A DNA stretch of 64,000 bases from Planctomonas psychrotolerans (GCF_008642235.1 NZ_SJEV01000001.1:1692400-1756399); one strand, 5' to 3'. Positions 53,314-63,125 are shown, numbered from the stretch's first letter. The notes: generated from the sequence alone by a model not told the origin. Made by a program: numbers and translations.

Positions 53314-54885
53314 TCAGGGGAGCGGGTTCAGCGCGTCGTATCGCCGGAACGACCCCTGCACCCGCACCAGCACCGCCACGGAGGCGATGATGGCGAGCCC
53401 GCCGAGCAGCGGCGGGAACCACAGCGCCGCCGTCACCGCGAGGATGCCGACGTACATGTCGCCGACACGCGGCCCACCCGTCACGACGACGGTGAACACG
53501 CCCTGCAGGCGTCCTCGCATGTGGTCGGGGACGGCGGACTGCAGCATCGTCTGGCGGAAGATGCTGCTGATGTTGTCGGCGGCGCCGGCTCCTGCGAGCA
53601 GCACGGCGGCGAGCACCACGGCGGTCACGTTCATGTCGCCGACGGCGGCGGAGACCGAGCCGAAGGCGCCGGTGGACATCACCGCGAGGAGCGCTCCGAA
53701 ACCGAGGATGAAACCGCCGTAGACCAGGATCGCCCGCTCGATCGCCACCCCCTGCATCCGCACATGCCCGGTGCGACCGGAGAAGAGGCTGCTCGCCAGC
53801 GCGCCGACCGCCACCGCCGCGGTGAGGATGCCGACCGTCACCGCGCCGCCGCCCAGTACGAGCGTGGCCACGGCGGGGAACACCACGCGCGGGTTGCCGA
53901 ACGTCATGGCGAGGATGTCGACCAGGAACGACATGCGGATGTTCGGAGCGGTGCGCAGGAACGCGAAGCCGTAACGCAGCGACGCGAGTCCCGGGCGGTG
54001 CACCTCACCCTCCGGTGGCAGCCGGGGCAGCGAGAGGATCCCCACGAAGGCCGCGAGGAACAGCACGACGTCGATCGTGTAGGTCCAGGCGAAGCCGACC
54101 GTGGCGATGAGCACACCCGCGACGGCCGGTCCGACGGTCACCATGATGCCTCCGGAGATGCCGGTGAGGGCGGACGCGGCGGGCAGCAGGCGCCGCGGGA
54201 GGATGCGCGGGAAGATCGCGAATCGCACCGTGCCCACGACGGTGGCGGCCACCGCGTTCAACGTGGTGAGCAGGTAGAAGGGCCACACCACGTCGACCGA
54301 GAACCAGGCGAGGCCGGCGAGCCCGATGGTCGACCCCCAGGCGGCGACGGCGGCGATGAACGCGACGCGCCGCCGGTCGAACGCGTCCGCCAGCATGCCG
54401 CCGTAGAGACCGAAGATGATCATCGGGATCAGCGCGAACGCGCCCACGAGCGACACGGCGAACGTGGACCGGGTGATGTCGTAGATGTGCAGGCCGACGG
54501 CCACGATGGTCATCTGGCTGCCGATGCCGGAGATGGCGGCACCGAGCCACAGTCGAGCGAAGGCGGGGCTCTCCCGCAGCGGCGACAGGTCGACGAGGTG
54601 GCTGCGCTTCCCGGTGCGCGGCGGGTGGGCGGGGTCGGTCGCAGCGGTGTCGGCAGCGGAGTCGACGGCATCGTTCACGGCAGCATCGGTGCCCGGGGCG
54701 GTGTGGATGTCGGTGCTGATGTTGTCGGTGCCGCCGCTCAGGGCATCGTCCGCGGTGGGCCGTAGGTCATCGTCCGCGGGGCGGTGCGAGTCATCGCCTG
54801 CAGCCGAGTGCGGGTCGTCGTCCGTGGCACGGCGGGAGAAACCATCGTCCGGCTCGCTGCGCTGGTGCCCGTCGGAGGAATTCAC
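53314..54885 (-). CDS. MFS transporter with long acidic N-terminal tail
   Basis: A 523-residue membrane protein with 12 helices of the MFS_3 type (FARLWLGAAISGIGSQMTIVAVGLHIYDITRS, FGLYGGMLADAFDRRRVAF, DNISSIFRQTMLQSAVPDHMRGRLQGVF). The first about 90 residues are a disordered Asp/Thr/Ala-rich stretch with repeated RRATDDD-, RPADDD-, and PTADD-like units. GTG 54885 is chosen; an earlier start at 54957 would extend the tail. Substrate unknown; an export role is likely. Confidence 0.84.
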   Translation of the reverse strand: MNSSDGHQRSEPDDGFSRRATDDDPHSAAGDDSHRPADDDLRPTADDALSGGTDNISTDIHTAPGTDAAVNDAVDSAADTAATDPAHPPRTGKRSHLVDLSPLRESPAFARLWLGAAISGIGSQMTIVAVGLHIYDITRSTFAVSLVGAFALIPMIIFGLYGGMLADAFDRRRVAFIAAVAAWGSTIGLAGLAWFSVDVVWPFYLLTTLNAVAATVVGTVRFAIFPRILPRRLLPAASALTGISGGIMVTVGPAVAGVLIATVGFAWTYTIDVVLFLAAFVGILSLPRLPPEGEVHRPGLASLRYGFAFLRTAPNIRMSFLVDILAMTFGNPRVVFPAVATLVLGGGAVTVGILTAAVAVGALASSLFSGRTGHVRMQGVAIERAILVYGGFILGFGALLAVMSTGAFGSVSAAVGDMNVTAVVLAAVLLAGAGAADNISSIFRQTMLQSAVPDHMRGRLQGVFTVVVTGGPRVGDMYVGILAVTAALWFPPLLGGLAIIASVAVLVRVQGSFRRYDALNPLP

Positions 54886-55028
54886 TGGACCTATTCTCCC
54901 CGACTTCGGGAGCCCGTGCTGACGCGCACCGGTCAGCCTTGTGGCGGGCGTGCCCACAGCTGCTCCAGAGGCGGCTCCGGACGTGCGCGGAGTGGGTGCC
55001 CGGCGATGGGGCTCCCGGGCGGGTGCGG

Positions 55029-55331
55029 CTATCGAGCGGGGTCGTACGGCACGTAATCGATCTCAAGGAAGTCCGTCACCTCGGGGAGCCACCGGTTCTG
55101 CACGAATGCCTGATGATCGGGGTGCTCGTTGTAGGCGTCGTACGCGGCCTGGTCGGCGAACTCCATCGACAGCCCGAAGCGGTAGTCGTTCTTCGCCCCC
55201 ACCTGTCGCAACGCCTCGAAGTTCGAGATGCCGGGGATGGTGCGCAGGCTGCTTGCGGTTTCGAGGAACTCGGCCTCTTCCTCCGACCCCTCGGCGTGGG
55301 ACAGGCGGAACACGACGGTGTGACGAATCAT
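55029..55331 (-). CDS. Dabb (stress-responsive A/B barrel) family protein
   Basis: A 100-residue single-domain protein. IRHTVVFRLSHAEGSEEEAEFLETASSL and the late YDAYNEHPDHQAFVQNRWLP are the family pattern of a dimeric ferredoxin-like barrel. Function unknown; relatives act in stress responses or as small cyclases. Probably leaderless, with TAGGGT 6 nt before the ATG. Confidence 0.88.
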   Translation of the reverse strand: MIRHTVVFRLSHAEGSEEEAEFLETASSLRTIPGISNFEALRQVGAKNDYRFGLSMEFADQAAYDAYNEHPDHQAFVQNRWLPEVTDFLEIDYVPYDPAR

Positions 55332-55337
55332 CCGATC

Positions 55338-55343
55338 ACCCTA
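55338..55343 (-). promoter_or_regulatory. -10 box of an apparently leaderless gene
   Basis: TAGGGT on the minus strand, 6 nt before the ATG at 55331, with no ribosome-binding site. Confidence 0.45.
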
Positions 55344-55491
55344 GCGCGCGGCGCCCCCACTCCCGGCGGGTTCCCGGCGGGCGGGGCGGTGCCGCGTCGG
55401 GATACAGCCGCTTCGGGCGCCGCTCGGCATCCGATCGTGGTCGAATGGAGGGGCAGGGCCGACGGACCCGCGGCCGCGAGAGGAACAGTAC

Positions 55492-56577
55492 ATGGTGCAC
55501 AAGGTTTCGGCTGTCGTCGTTCGAGCGAAGGATGCGCCGGTGTCGGTGGAGACGATCCTCGTGCCGGATCCCGGTCCCGGTGAGGCGCTCGTCGACATCC
55601 TCACCTGCGGCGTCTGCCACACCGACCTGCACTACAAGCAGGGCGGCATCAACGACGACTTCCCGTTCCTGCTCGGCCATGAGGCGACCGGCGTCGTCTC
55701 CGCGGTCGGACCCGACGTGACCAACGTGGTTCCCGGCGACCGCGTCATCCTCAACTGGCGTGCGGTGTGCGGCGAGTGCCGCGCGTGCCGCCGCGGCGAG
55801 CCGCAGTACTGCTTCAACACGGCGAACGCCACGCAGAAGATGACCCTCGAGGATGGCACGGAACTCTCGCCCGCCCTCGGCATCGGGGCGTTCGCGGAGA
55901 AGACGCTGGTGGCATCCGGGCAGTGCACGAAGGTCGACGAGGATGTCGATCCCGCCGCCGTCGGACTGCTCGGCTGCGGCGTCATGGCCGGCATCGGCGC
56001 CGCACTCAACACCGGAAACGTGCGCCGCGGCGACTCGGTCGCCGTGATCGGCTGCGGTGGCGTGGGCATCGCGGCCATCGCGGGCGCCAAGCTGGCGGGG
56101 GCGACCACGATCATCGCCGTCGACATCGACCCGCGAAAGGTCGAGCTGGCGCGCACGCTCGGCGCCACCCACGGCATCAACTCGCGCGACGACGACCCGG
56201 TGGAGGCCATCCGCGCGCTCACCGACGGGAACGGCGCGAACGTGGTGATCGACGCGGTCGGCCGCCCCGAGACCTACCGCCAGGCGTTCTACGCCCGCGA
56301 CCTCGCCGGCACGGTGGTGCTCGTGGGAGTGCCGACCCCCGACATGACGATCGAGCTGCCGCTGCTCGACGTGTTCGGTCGTGGCGGTTCCCTCAAGTCG
56401 TCCTGGTACGGCGACTGCCTGCCCTCGCGCGACTTCCCGATGCTGGTGAGCCACTACCGCCAGGGCAACCTCGACCTCGACGCCTTCGTCTCGGAGCGCA
56501 TCGGACTCGGTGACATCGAGGCCGCGTTCGACCGCATGAAAGAGGGCACCGTGCTGCGATCGGTGGTGGAACTCTGA
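55492..56577 (+). CDS. mscR: S-(hydroxymethyl)mycothiol dehydrogenase (mycothiol-dependent formaldehyde dehydrogenase)
   Basis: A 361-residue zinc alcohol dehydrogenase. Catalytic zinc ligands: C42 (CGVCHTD), H63-E64 (LGHEATG); structural zinc: C93, C96, C99 and C107 ([15 protein letters not shown]). The NAD-binding motif is [25 protein letters not shown] and the ending [11 protein letters not shown] are typical of MscR, which oxidises the formaldehyde-mycothiol adduct or reduces nitroso-mycothiol. This supports an actinobacterial host. GAGAGGA precedes the ATG. The stop overlaps the next ATG (TGATG), so both genes form a detoxification unit. Confidence 0.93.
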   Translation: MVHKVSAVVVRAKDAPVSVETILVPDPGPGEALVDILTCGVCHTDLHYKQGGINDDFPFLLGHEATGVVSAVGPDVTNVVPGDRVILNWRAVCGECRACRRGEPQYCFNTANATQKMTLEDGTELSPALGIGAFAEKTLVASGQCTKVDEDVDPAAVGLLGCGVMAGIGAALNTGNVRRGDSVAVIGCGGVGIAAIAGAKLAGATTIIAVDIDPRKVELARTLGATHGINSRDDDPVEAIRALTDGNGANVVIDAVGRPETYRQAFYARDLAGTVVLVGVPTPDMTIELPLLDVFGRGGSLKSSWYGDCLPSRDFPMLVSHYRQGNLDLDAFVSERIGLGDIEAAFDRMKEGTVLRSVVEL

Positions 56578-57206
56578 TGGCCGCGCGCGTGGAGCACCTC
56601 GTCACCTCGGGCACGTTCTCGCTCGACGGAGGCACCTGGGACGTCGACAACAACGTGTGGATCGTGGGCGACGACCGCGAGGTGATCGTGATCGACCCCG
56701 CTCACGACGCCCGGGCCGTTGCGGATGCGGTGGGCGACCGCCGTGTCGTCGCCATCCTGCTGACGCACGCGCACGACGACCACATCCGTGCCGTGGGCCA
56801 GTTCCGCGAGCTCGTGGACGCCCCCGTGCTGCTGAACCCCGCCGACCGGATGCTGTGGGACGCCGTGTACCCCGACACCGCCCCCGACGCGGAGGTCGCC
56901 GATGGCGACACATTCGCGATCGCCGGTACGACGCTCGAGGCGCTGCACACCCCCGGACACTCCCCGGGATCCACCTGCTACCTGCTGGCTGACGAGGGCA
57001 CCGTCTTCTCCGGCGACACGCTGTTCGCCGGCGGGCCGGGGGCCACCGGGCGCTCCTACAGCGACTTTCCGACGATCATCGCGTCGATCCGCGACAGCCT
57101 GCTGACGCTGCCCGCCGACACCGTGGTGCGCACGGGTCACGGTGACTCGACCACCGTCGGCGCGGAGGCGCCGCACATCGAGGAGTGGATCGCCCGCGGG
57201 CACTGA
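56577..57206 (+). CDS. MBL fold metallo-hydrolase, MscR partner
   Basis: A 209-residue glyoxalase-II-like hydrolase with the metal motif THAHDDH (63-69), a second ligand block LHTPGHSPGS, FSGDTLF and the last histidine in RTGHGDST. Encoded directly after mscR with a 1-bp overlap, as in many actinobacteria, where it is thought to hydrolyse the formyl-mycothiol product and free mycothiol and formate. Ends just before a repeat cluster. Confidence 0.92.
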   Translation: MAARVEHLVTSGTFSLDGGTWDVDNNVWIVGDDREVIVIDPAHDARAVADAVGDRRVVAILLTHAHDDHIRAVGQFRELVDAPVLLNPADRMLWDAVYPDTAPDAEVADGDTFAIAGTTLEALHTPGHSPGSTCYLLADEGTVFSGDTLFAGGPGATGRSYSDFPTIIASIRDSLLTLPADTVVRTGHGDSTTVGAEAPHIEEWIARGH

Positions 57207-57259
57207 CCGTGCGTCGTGCGGTCCCCGCGCCCTGAGCCCGAGCGGTCTTTGAGCGCCCA

Positions 57260-57402
57260 CGGTCCCTGAGCTCGTCGAAGGGACGCTGGGTGCGTACTGC
57301 GGTCCCGGAGATCCACGGTCCCTGAGCTCGTCGAAGGGACGTTCCCGCGCCTCATGCCCCTTCGACGGGCTCAGGGACCGCCCTTCGACGGGCTCAGGGA
57401 CC
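57260..57402. repeat. REP-like repeat cluster between convergent genes
   Basis: Two copies of GGTCCCTGAGCTCGTCGAAG with GGAC after it lie at 57260-57282 and 57315-57338. Two inverted copies, CCCTTCGACGGGCTCAGGGA with CC after it, lie at 57358-57379 and 57381-57402, the last ending 5 bp before the Nei2 stop. The opposed copies could fold into long stems and serve as a bidirectional terminator. Same family as 5051-5293. Confidence 0.85.
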
Positions 57403-57406
57403 AATG

Positions 57407-58201
57407 TCAGGTCTGGCAGCGCGGGCACCAGTAGACGACGCGATCCTGCGCGCCCTGACCGGGACGCACCGGGTCGCCGAGGTCGGCGCGCTCGATGGGC
57501 GTGCCGCAGCGGCGGCACGGCTTGCCCTTGCGGCCGTACACATAGGTCATGCGGCCGGGGCGCAGGTCGCCGGTGAGGGTGCGCTCGATCCGGTCCTTGT
57601 TCGCGACGATCACGCGGCGCGACAGGTCGACGAGGCCGGGCAGGTCGGGCACGTCGCGCACCGGTCGGGTGGGCAGCAGGCCGCGCACGAAGCACAGCTC
57701 GGCGCGGTACACGTTGCCGAGGCCGGCGAGGTTGCGCTGGTCGAGGAGCGCCAGGCCGATGGCCCGGTCGGGGTCAGCGGACATGCGGCGGAGCGCCTCG
57801 TCGGCATCCCAGTCCGGGCCGAGCAGGTCGGGTCCGAGGTGCCCGACCACGGTGTGCTCATCCTCGCGCGCCACGACCTCCACCACGCCCAGCGCGAAGC
57901 CGACGGTCGACCAGTCGGCGTTGTCGAGCAGGATGCGCGCCTCGAACGCGGGGCGCTTCCAGCGCGACCCGTGCCCGTAGATGTGCCACGACCCCTCCAT
58001 CTTCAGGTGGGTGTGGATGCTGTGGTCGCCCACCCGGGTGAGCAGGTGCTTGCCTACGCTCACGACCTCGTGCACGGTCTCGCCGGTGAAGTCCACCGTC
58101 GCGAACTTCGGCACGCGGATGTCGCACCGGGTGAGCACGGTGCCCGCCATCACCTCGTTGAGGTGCTTGGCGGTGCGGTAGACGGTATCGCCCTCAGGCA
58201 C
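57407..58201 (-). CDS. nei2: Fpg/Nei family DNA glycosylase (Nei2/endonuclease VIII type)
   Basis: A 264-residue base-excision repair enzyme. It begins MPEGDTVYRTA, with P2 and E3 as catalytic residues and the conserved lysine in SVGKHLL. The helix-two-turn-helix segment is LLDQRNLAGLGNVYRAELCF, and the C-terminal zinc finger has the four cysteines CRRC and CPRC. The PEGDTV start is typical of actinobacterial Nei2. GTG start 58201 overlaps the end of lhr by 8 bp, so the pair is coupled in one repair operon. Confidence 0.92.
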   Translation of the reverse strand: MPEGDTVYRTAKHLNEVMAGTVLTRCDIRVPKFATVDFTGETVHEVVSVGKHLLTRVGDHSIHTHLKMEGSWHIYGHGSRWKRPAFEARILLDNADWSTVGFALGVVEVVAREDEHTVVGHLGPDLLGPDWDADEALRRMSADPDRAIGLALLDQRNLAGLGNVYRAELCFVRGLLPTRPVRDVPDLPGLVDLSRRVIVANKDRIERTLTGDLRPGRMTYVYGRKGKPCRRCGTPIERADLGDPVRPGQGAQDRVVYWCPRCQT

Positions 58202-61200
58202 GCATCCTCAATCCTCGGGGGGTGGCCAGGAATCCGGCGTCCTGCAGCGCGTCGCCGAGCGGCGTGCCCAGCACGAAGTCGCCGTTCGCCTTCTCGACCG
58301 CGAGCTTGTCCACGCCACCCGAACGCACGAGTCCGGCGAGGGCCGCGGATGCGAGGCGGAGCGTGGGTTCGTCGTCGCGGAACGCGAGCACCGACTTTCC
58401 GCCACGCTCCACGTACAGGGCGAGCTCGCCCTCGACCAGGACCACCAGGGCACCCGCCTTGCGGCCCGGTCGATGCCCGGTCGCAGAACCCGCGGACCCG
58501 GTCGAGCTGGGCGCGCGCGGAGGACTGCCCGGCGCGGCGGGAGCGGTCGGCACCTCACCGGCCAGGCTCTGCCCCGACGCCTCCGGGAGCGCGTCGGCGT
58601 CGGCGTCCGCCGCAGCCCCACTGCCCGGCCAGGGCAGCGCGGCGCCGTACGGGTTGGCCGGGTCGGTCGCGGCCAGCGCGATCGCGGTGGGTGCGGGTGC
58701 CGGCAGGGTGGGATCGCGCGTGAACGACCGGAGCCGATCGATGGTGCCGCCGGTGGAGAACTGGGCGGCTCCGAGCTTCTCGATGAAGTAGCCGCGCCGT
58801 GCGCGCCCCGACTCCTCGAACCCGCTCAGCACCTTGTACGCGAGGGCGAAGCCGCCGGGGACGCGCTCGGTGGCGACCGACCCGCGCGTCACCACACCGT
58901 AGCGTTCGAGCAGGGTCTCCGCGGTGGCGTGCGCGCGCACGGTGGCATCGGTCTCGGCGAGCGGCACGATCGACCAGCGTCCACCGGCGGTGGGCGGCCC
59001 GCCCCGCGTGGGCATGTTCGGCCGCGCATATGCTCGCCCACGGTACATGCGCGCACGCGGTGTGCGCGTCGGTGCGCGATGTGCGGTCTTGCCTCCGCCG
59101 AGCAGTGCGCGCAGCGGCGAGAACGTGTCGTTGGTCACGAGTCCCGCCCAGACGAGGTCCCACAGCGCGGTCACGAGCGCGGTGTCGTCGGTCGAGCCCA
59201 CCGCATCCGACAGCTGGCGGAAGAAGTACGCGCCGCCCGAGCCGAGGGTGGTGAGCACCTCGCGCTCGAGCTCGGTGGTGTCGTGCTCGGCGGGTTCGGG
59301 CAGCGTCACCGGAACCGTGTCGGCGAGGTGGAGGGTGACCCACCCGTCGTTGCCGGGCAGGCTGCCCGCTCCGGTCCACAGCACCTCGCCGGTCGAGGTC
59401 AGCTCGTCGAGCATGCTGGGTGCGTAGTCGCGCACCCGCACCTTCAGCACGAGGCTCTCCCACGCGGATGCCGGGATGGGCACGCCCGCGAGCTGGTCGA
59501 TCACCGTGAGCACGCCGTCGATTCCGCGGAGGTTCGACCCGACGTGCTGCCAGGCGGGCAGGAATCGGCCGAACGCGTCGGGCGACACCGGCTCGACCTC
59601 GTGCCGGAGCGCGGCGAGCGAACGGCTGCGCAGCCGGCGCAGCACCTCCACATCGCACCACTCGCTGCCGGTCGCGCCCGGCCGGAACTCGCCCTCGACC
59701 ACCCGGCGTTCGCCGGAGAGGCGGCGCAGCGTGTCGAGCACCACCGCGGTGCCGAGGCCCAGGCGCTCCGCGGCGGATGCGACGGTGAAGGGCGCGTGGG
59801 TGCGGGCGAAGCGGCCGACGAGGTCGCCCAGCGGGTCGGCCACCGGTTCGACGAAGGCGGTGGGGGTGCCGATGGGCAGCGGAACGCCGAGGGCGTCGCG
59901 CAGACGGCTGGCGTCCTCGATGGCGCTCCACCACTCGCGGTTGGCGAAGGTGACGCGGAGCGCACGTCGGCTCGCCACGAGCTGGTCGAGCCAGCCCGCG
60001 GATTCGGCGGCGTGCTCGTTCTCCACCCGGGCGGCCACCTCCTCGGCGGTGAGCGGGCCGAGCATCCGGAGCAGATCGGCGACGCCCTCGATGTCGCGCG
60101 CGCGACGATCGTCGGCGAGGCGCTGCAGCTCGAGTTCGGTGCGCTCGATCACGGCGGCGTCGAGCAGCTCCCGCAGCTCGGCGCGACCCAGCAGCTCGGA
60201 CAGCAGCCCGGTGTCGAGCGAGAGCGCGGCCGCGCGGCGCTCGGCGAGCGGGCTGTCGCCCTCGTACATGAACGCGCCCACGTAGCTGAAGAGCAGGCTC
60301 CGGGCGAAGGGGGACGCGATGGTCGTGGTGGTCTCGACGATGCGGATGCGGCGCGACTGCAGCTGGCGGGCGAGATCGGTGAGTGCGGGCAGGTCGTAGA
60401 CGTCCTGCAGCACCTCGCGGATGGTCTCCAGCACGATGGGAAAGGTGGGGTACTTGCGCGCCACGTCGAGCAACTGCGCGGCCCGCTGCCGCTGCTGCCA
60501 CAGCGGTGACCGCCTCCCCGGGTTGTAGCGGGGGAGGAGCAGCGCCCGCGCGGCGCACTCGCGGAATCGCGAGGCGAACAGCGCCGACCCGCCCACCTCC
60601 GCGGTGACGATCGCGTCGATCTCCTCGGGCTCGAACACGAACAGCTCGGCGCTCGGCGGCTCGCCGTCGGTGTCGGGGATGCGCACCACGATTCCGTCGT
60701 CGCTCGCCATCGTCGCGCCGTCGAGCCCGAAGCGCTCGCTCACCCGCGCTCCGATCGCGAGCGCCCACGGCGCGTGCACCTGCATGCCGTACGGCGAGTG
60801 CAGCACCACCCGCCAGTCACCCAGCTCGTCGCGGAAGCGCTCGACCACGAGGGTGCGGTCGGTGGGCACGTGGCCGGTGGCCGCCTTCTGATCGTCGAGG
60901 AACGCGATGAGGTTGTTCGTCGCCCGGGTGTCGAGACCCACCGCGGTCGCCCGCTCGCGCGCGGCATCCGGTGCGGCGCCCGACAGCTCGCGCACGAACG
61001 CGCCGATCGCCCGGCCGAGTTCCATGGGCCGGCCGAGGCCGTCGCCCTTCCAGAACGGCAGGCGCCCGGGCTCACCGAAGGCGGGCGTGACCAGCACGCG
61101 GTCGTGGGTGATCTCCTGGATGCGCCAGCTGGTGGCCCCGAGGGCGAACACGTCGCCCACGCGGGACTCGTAGACCATCTCCTCGTCGAGCTCGCCCACG

Positions 61201-63032
61201 CGGTTGCCGGCACCGCCCGGTTTGCCGGGATCGCCACCCACCATGAACACGCCGAAGAGTCCGCGGTCGGGGATGGTGCCGCCCGAGGTGACGGCGAGGC
61301 GCTGGGCGCCGGGGCGCCCGGTGATGGTGTTGGCGTCGCGGTCCCAGACGATGCGGGGGCGCAGCTCGGCGAACTCGTCGCTCGGGTACCGCCCGGCGAG
61401 GAGGTCGAGGGTCGCCTCGTACGCGGACCGGGGCAGCGCGGCGAACGGCGCGCACCGGCGCACCGTGTCGAACCACTCGTCCACATCGAGGGTGTCGAGT
61501 GCTGTCGCCGCGACGGTCTGCTGGGCGAGCACGTCGAGCGGGTTGGCGGGCACGCGCAGGGACTCGATGGCGCCCTGCGTCATCCGCTCGGCCGTGACCG
61601 CGGAGTGGATGAGGTCGGCGCGATGCTTGGGGAAGATCACACCGCGCGAGACCTCGCCGACCTGGTGACCGGCGCGCCCGACGCGTTGCAGACCGCTGGC
61701 GACGGACGGCGGGGACTCCACCTGCACCACGAGGTCCACGTCGCCCATGTCGATCCCCAGCTCGAGGCTCGACGTGGCCACCACGCAGCGCAGCCTGCCG
61801 GACTTCAGGTCGTCCTCGATGATCGCCCGTTGCTCCTTCGACACGGAACCGTGGTGCGAGCGTGCGAGCAGCGGGTCGACACCGGCGGTGAGACCCGCCT
61901 GCCCCATGAGGGCGGCCGGCAGGCGCGCGGGCGATGCGTCGCGTCCCGTCGACGTCGGTCCCTCAGCCTGTCGAAGGGAGGACCGCGATCCCGTTTCCCG
62001 GGCTTGCTGGAGGGACGCGGCCCCGACGAGCGTCGACTCGCTCTCGTCCGGGACGGCACCGGTCCCCTCGGCGTCCGCGCTCTCGGCGGCTGCCGCAGCC
62101 ATTTCCATGCGTTCGACGTAGATCTCGTTCAGCCGCGCCGTGAGGCGCTCGCTCAGGCGCCGCGAGTTCGCGAACACGATCGACGACCGGTGGCTGAGCA
62201 CGAGGTCGACGATCCCCTCCTCCACATGCGGCCAAATCGAGCCCTGCTTCTCGGCACCGGCGGCCGAGCCCTCGGTGGGCGCCGAGGTGCCGAGTTCGGT
62301 CATGTCGTCGACGGGAACGACGACCCGCAGGTCGAACTTCTTGGTGGAGGTCGGCGCGACGATCGTGACGGGCGCGCGCCCGCCCAGGAACCGCGCCACC
62401 TCCTCGTGCGGCCGCACCGTGGCGGACAGGCCGATGCGCTGCGCCGGCTTGTCGAGCAGTGCGTCGAGTCGTTCGAGGGACAGCGCGAGATGGGTGCCGC
62501 GCTTGGTAGCGGCGACCGCGTGCACCTCGTCCACGATCACGGTCTCCACACCGAGCAGCGTCTCCCTGGCCGCCGACGTGAGCATGAGGAAGAGCGACTC
62601 GGGCGTGGTGATCAGGATGTCGGGCGGCGCCTTGGACAGCGCGCGACGGTCGGCCTGCGGGGTGTCGCCGGAGCGCACGCCGACGGTCACGGCGGGCGGA
62701 TCGGCACCGAGGCGTTTCGCGGTCTGCGTGATGCCCACGAGGGGGGAGCGAAGGTTGCGCTCGACGTCGACGGCCAGCGCCTTCAGCGGAGAGATGTAGA
62801 GCACCCGCGTGCGCCGGACCGGATCCTCCGGCGCGGGCGACGACGCCAACCGGTCGATGGCCCAGAGGAACGCGGCGAGCGTCTTACCGGAGCCGGTCGG
62901 AGCCACGACGAGCGCGTGCGCCCCCTTCGACGTGGCCTCCCATGCGCCGATCTGCGCCTCGGTGGGCGCGGGAAAGGCCCCGCCGAACCATTCACGGGTG
63001 GCGGGGGAGAAGCGTTCGAGCACGGTGCTCAT
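58194..63032 (-). CDS. lhr: Lhr-type ATP-dependent DNA helicase
   Basis: A 1612-residue superfamily 2 helicase (Lhr long form). Walker A is VVAPTGSGKTLAAFLWAIDR, the DExH box is VIVDEVHAV, motif III is LSATVRP, and RecA2 has SSIVFANSRRLSERL, RSHHGSVSKEQR and QRVGRAGHQVGE. The winged helix and Lhr-specific beta-barrel follow to about residue 860; the C-terminal half is the Lhr-CTD. It translocates on DNA and is induced by damage in mycobacteria. Residues about 285-375 are a non-conserved Ala/Ser-rich insert that includes a REP-like repeat copy (61957-61980). Near the C-terminus another Ala/Asp-rich linker occurs. Confidence 0.94.
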   Translation of the reverse strand: MSTVLERFSPATREWFGGAFPAPTEAQIGAWEATSKGAHALVVAPTGSGKTLAAFLWAIDRLASSPAPEDPVRRTRVLYISPLKALAVDVERNLRSPLVGITQTAKRLGADPPAVTVGVRSGDTPQADRRALSKAPPDILITTPESLFLMLTSAARETLLGVETVIVDEVHAVAATKRGTHLALSLERLDALLDKPAQRIGLSATVRPHEEVARFLGGRAPVTIVAPTSTKKFDLRVVVPVDDMTELGTSAPTEGSAAGAEKQGSIWPHVEEGIVDLVLSHRSSIVFANSRRLSERLTARLNEIYVERMEMAAAAAESADAEGTGAVPDESESTLVGAASLQQARETGSRSSLRQAEGPTSTGRDASPARLPAALMGQAGLTAGVDPLLARSHHGSVSKEQRAIIEDDLKSGRLRCVVATSSLELGIDMGDVDLVVQVESPPSVASGLQRVGRAGHQVGEVSRGVIFPKHRADLIHSAVTAERMTQGAIESLRVPANPLDVLAQQTVAATALDTLDVDEWFDTVRRCAPFAALPRSAYEATLDLLAGRYPSDEFAELRPRIVWDRDANTITGRPGAQRLAVTSGGTIPDRGLFGVFMVGGDPGKPGGAGNRVGELDEEMVYESRVGDVFALGATSWRIQEITHDRVLVTPAFGEPGRLPFWKGDGLGRPMELGRAIGAFVRELSGAAPDAARERATAVGLDTRATNNLIAFLDDQKAATGHVPTDRTLVVERFRDELGDWRVVLHSPYGMQVHAPWALAIGARVSERFGLDGATMASDDGIVVRIPDTDGEPPSAELFVFEPEEIDAIVTAEVGGSALFASRFRECAARALLLPRYNPGRRSPLWQQRQRAAQLLDVARKYPTFPIVLETIREVLQDVYDLPALTDLARQLQSRRIRIVETTTTIASPFARSLLFSYVGAFMYEGDSPLAERRAAALSLDTGLLSELLGRAELRELLDAAVIERTELELQRLADDRRARDIEGVADLLRMLGPLTAEEVAARVENEHAAESAGWLDQLVASRRALRVTFANREWWSAIEDASRLRDALGVPLPIGTPTAFVEPVADPLGDLVGRFARTHAPFTVASAAERLGLGTAVVLDTLRRLSGERRVVEGEFRPGATGSEWCDVEVLRRLRSRSLAALRHEVEPVSPDAFGRFLPAWQHVGSNLRGIDGVLTVIDQLAGVPIPASAWESLVLKVRVRDYAPSMLDELTSTGEVLWTGAGSLPGNDGWVTLHLADTVPVTLPEPAEHDTTELEREVLTTLGSGGAYFFRQLSDAVGSTDDTALVTALWDLVWAGLVTNDTFSPLRALLGGGKTAHRAPTRTPRARMYRGRAYARPNMPTRGGPPTAGGRWSIVPLAETDATVRAHATAETLLERYGVVTRGSVATERVPGGFALAYKVLSGFEESGRARRGYFIEKLGAAQFSTGGTIDRLRSFTRDPTLPAPAPTAIALAATDPANPYGAALPWPGSGAAADADADALPEASGQSLAGEVPTAPAAPGSPPRAPSSTGSAGSATGHRPGRKAGALVVLVEGELALYVERGGKSVLAFRDDEPTLRLASAALAGLVRSGGVDKLAVEKANGDFVLGTPLGDALQDAGFLATPRGLRMRA
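61957..61980 (+). repeat. REP-like repeat inside the lhr coding region
   Basis: GGTCCCTCAGCCTGTCGAAG with GGAG after it matches the repeats at 5051-5293 and 57260-57402 with one change. It is read in lhr as residues SSLRQAEGPT within the non-conserved insert and keeps the frame open. Confidence 0.8.
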
Positions 63033-63113
63033 CGGTTACATCCTTGCCCCAACCACCGACATTCGCGCGCCACGCCGTTCGCCGGACGCGAGGCGGATGC
63101 CCCCGAGCGGCCC

Positions 63114-63119
63114 TAACGT
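63114..63119 (+). promoter_or_regulatory. -10 box of an apparently leaderless gene
   Basis: TAACGT lies 6 nt before the ATG at 63126 with no ribosome-binding site. Confidence 0.45.
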
Positions 63120-63125
63120 GACGTT

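Noticed and set aside
53299-54765. 488-codon plus-strand frame opposite the MFS gene
   Set aside because: Composition is dominated by Arg, Gly, Asp and His, as expected for an antisense frame; the MFS frame is well supported.
60774-63116. 780-codon open frame on the plus strand opposite lhr
   Set aside because: It is the antisense shadow of a GC-rich gene; it shows no family motifs, whereas the minus-strand frame has all helicase motifs.
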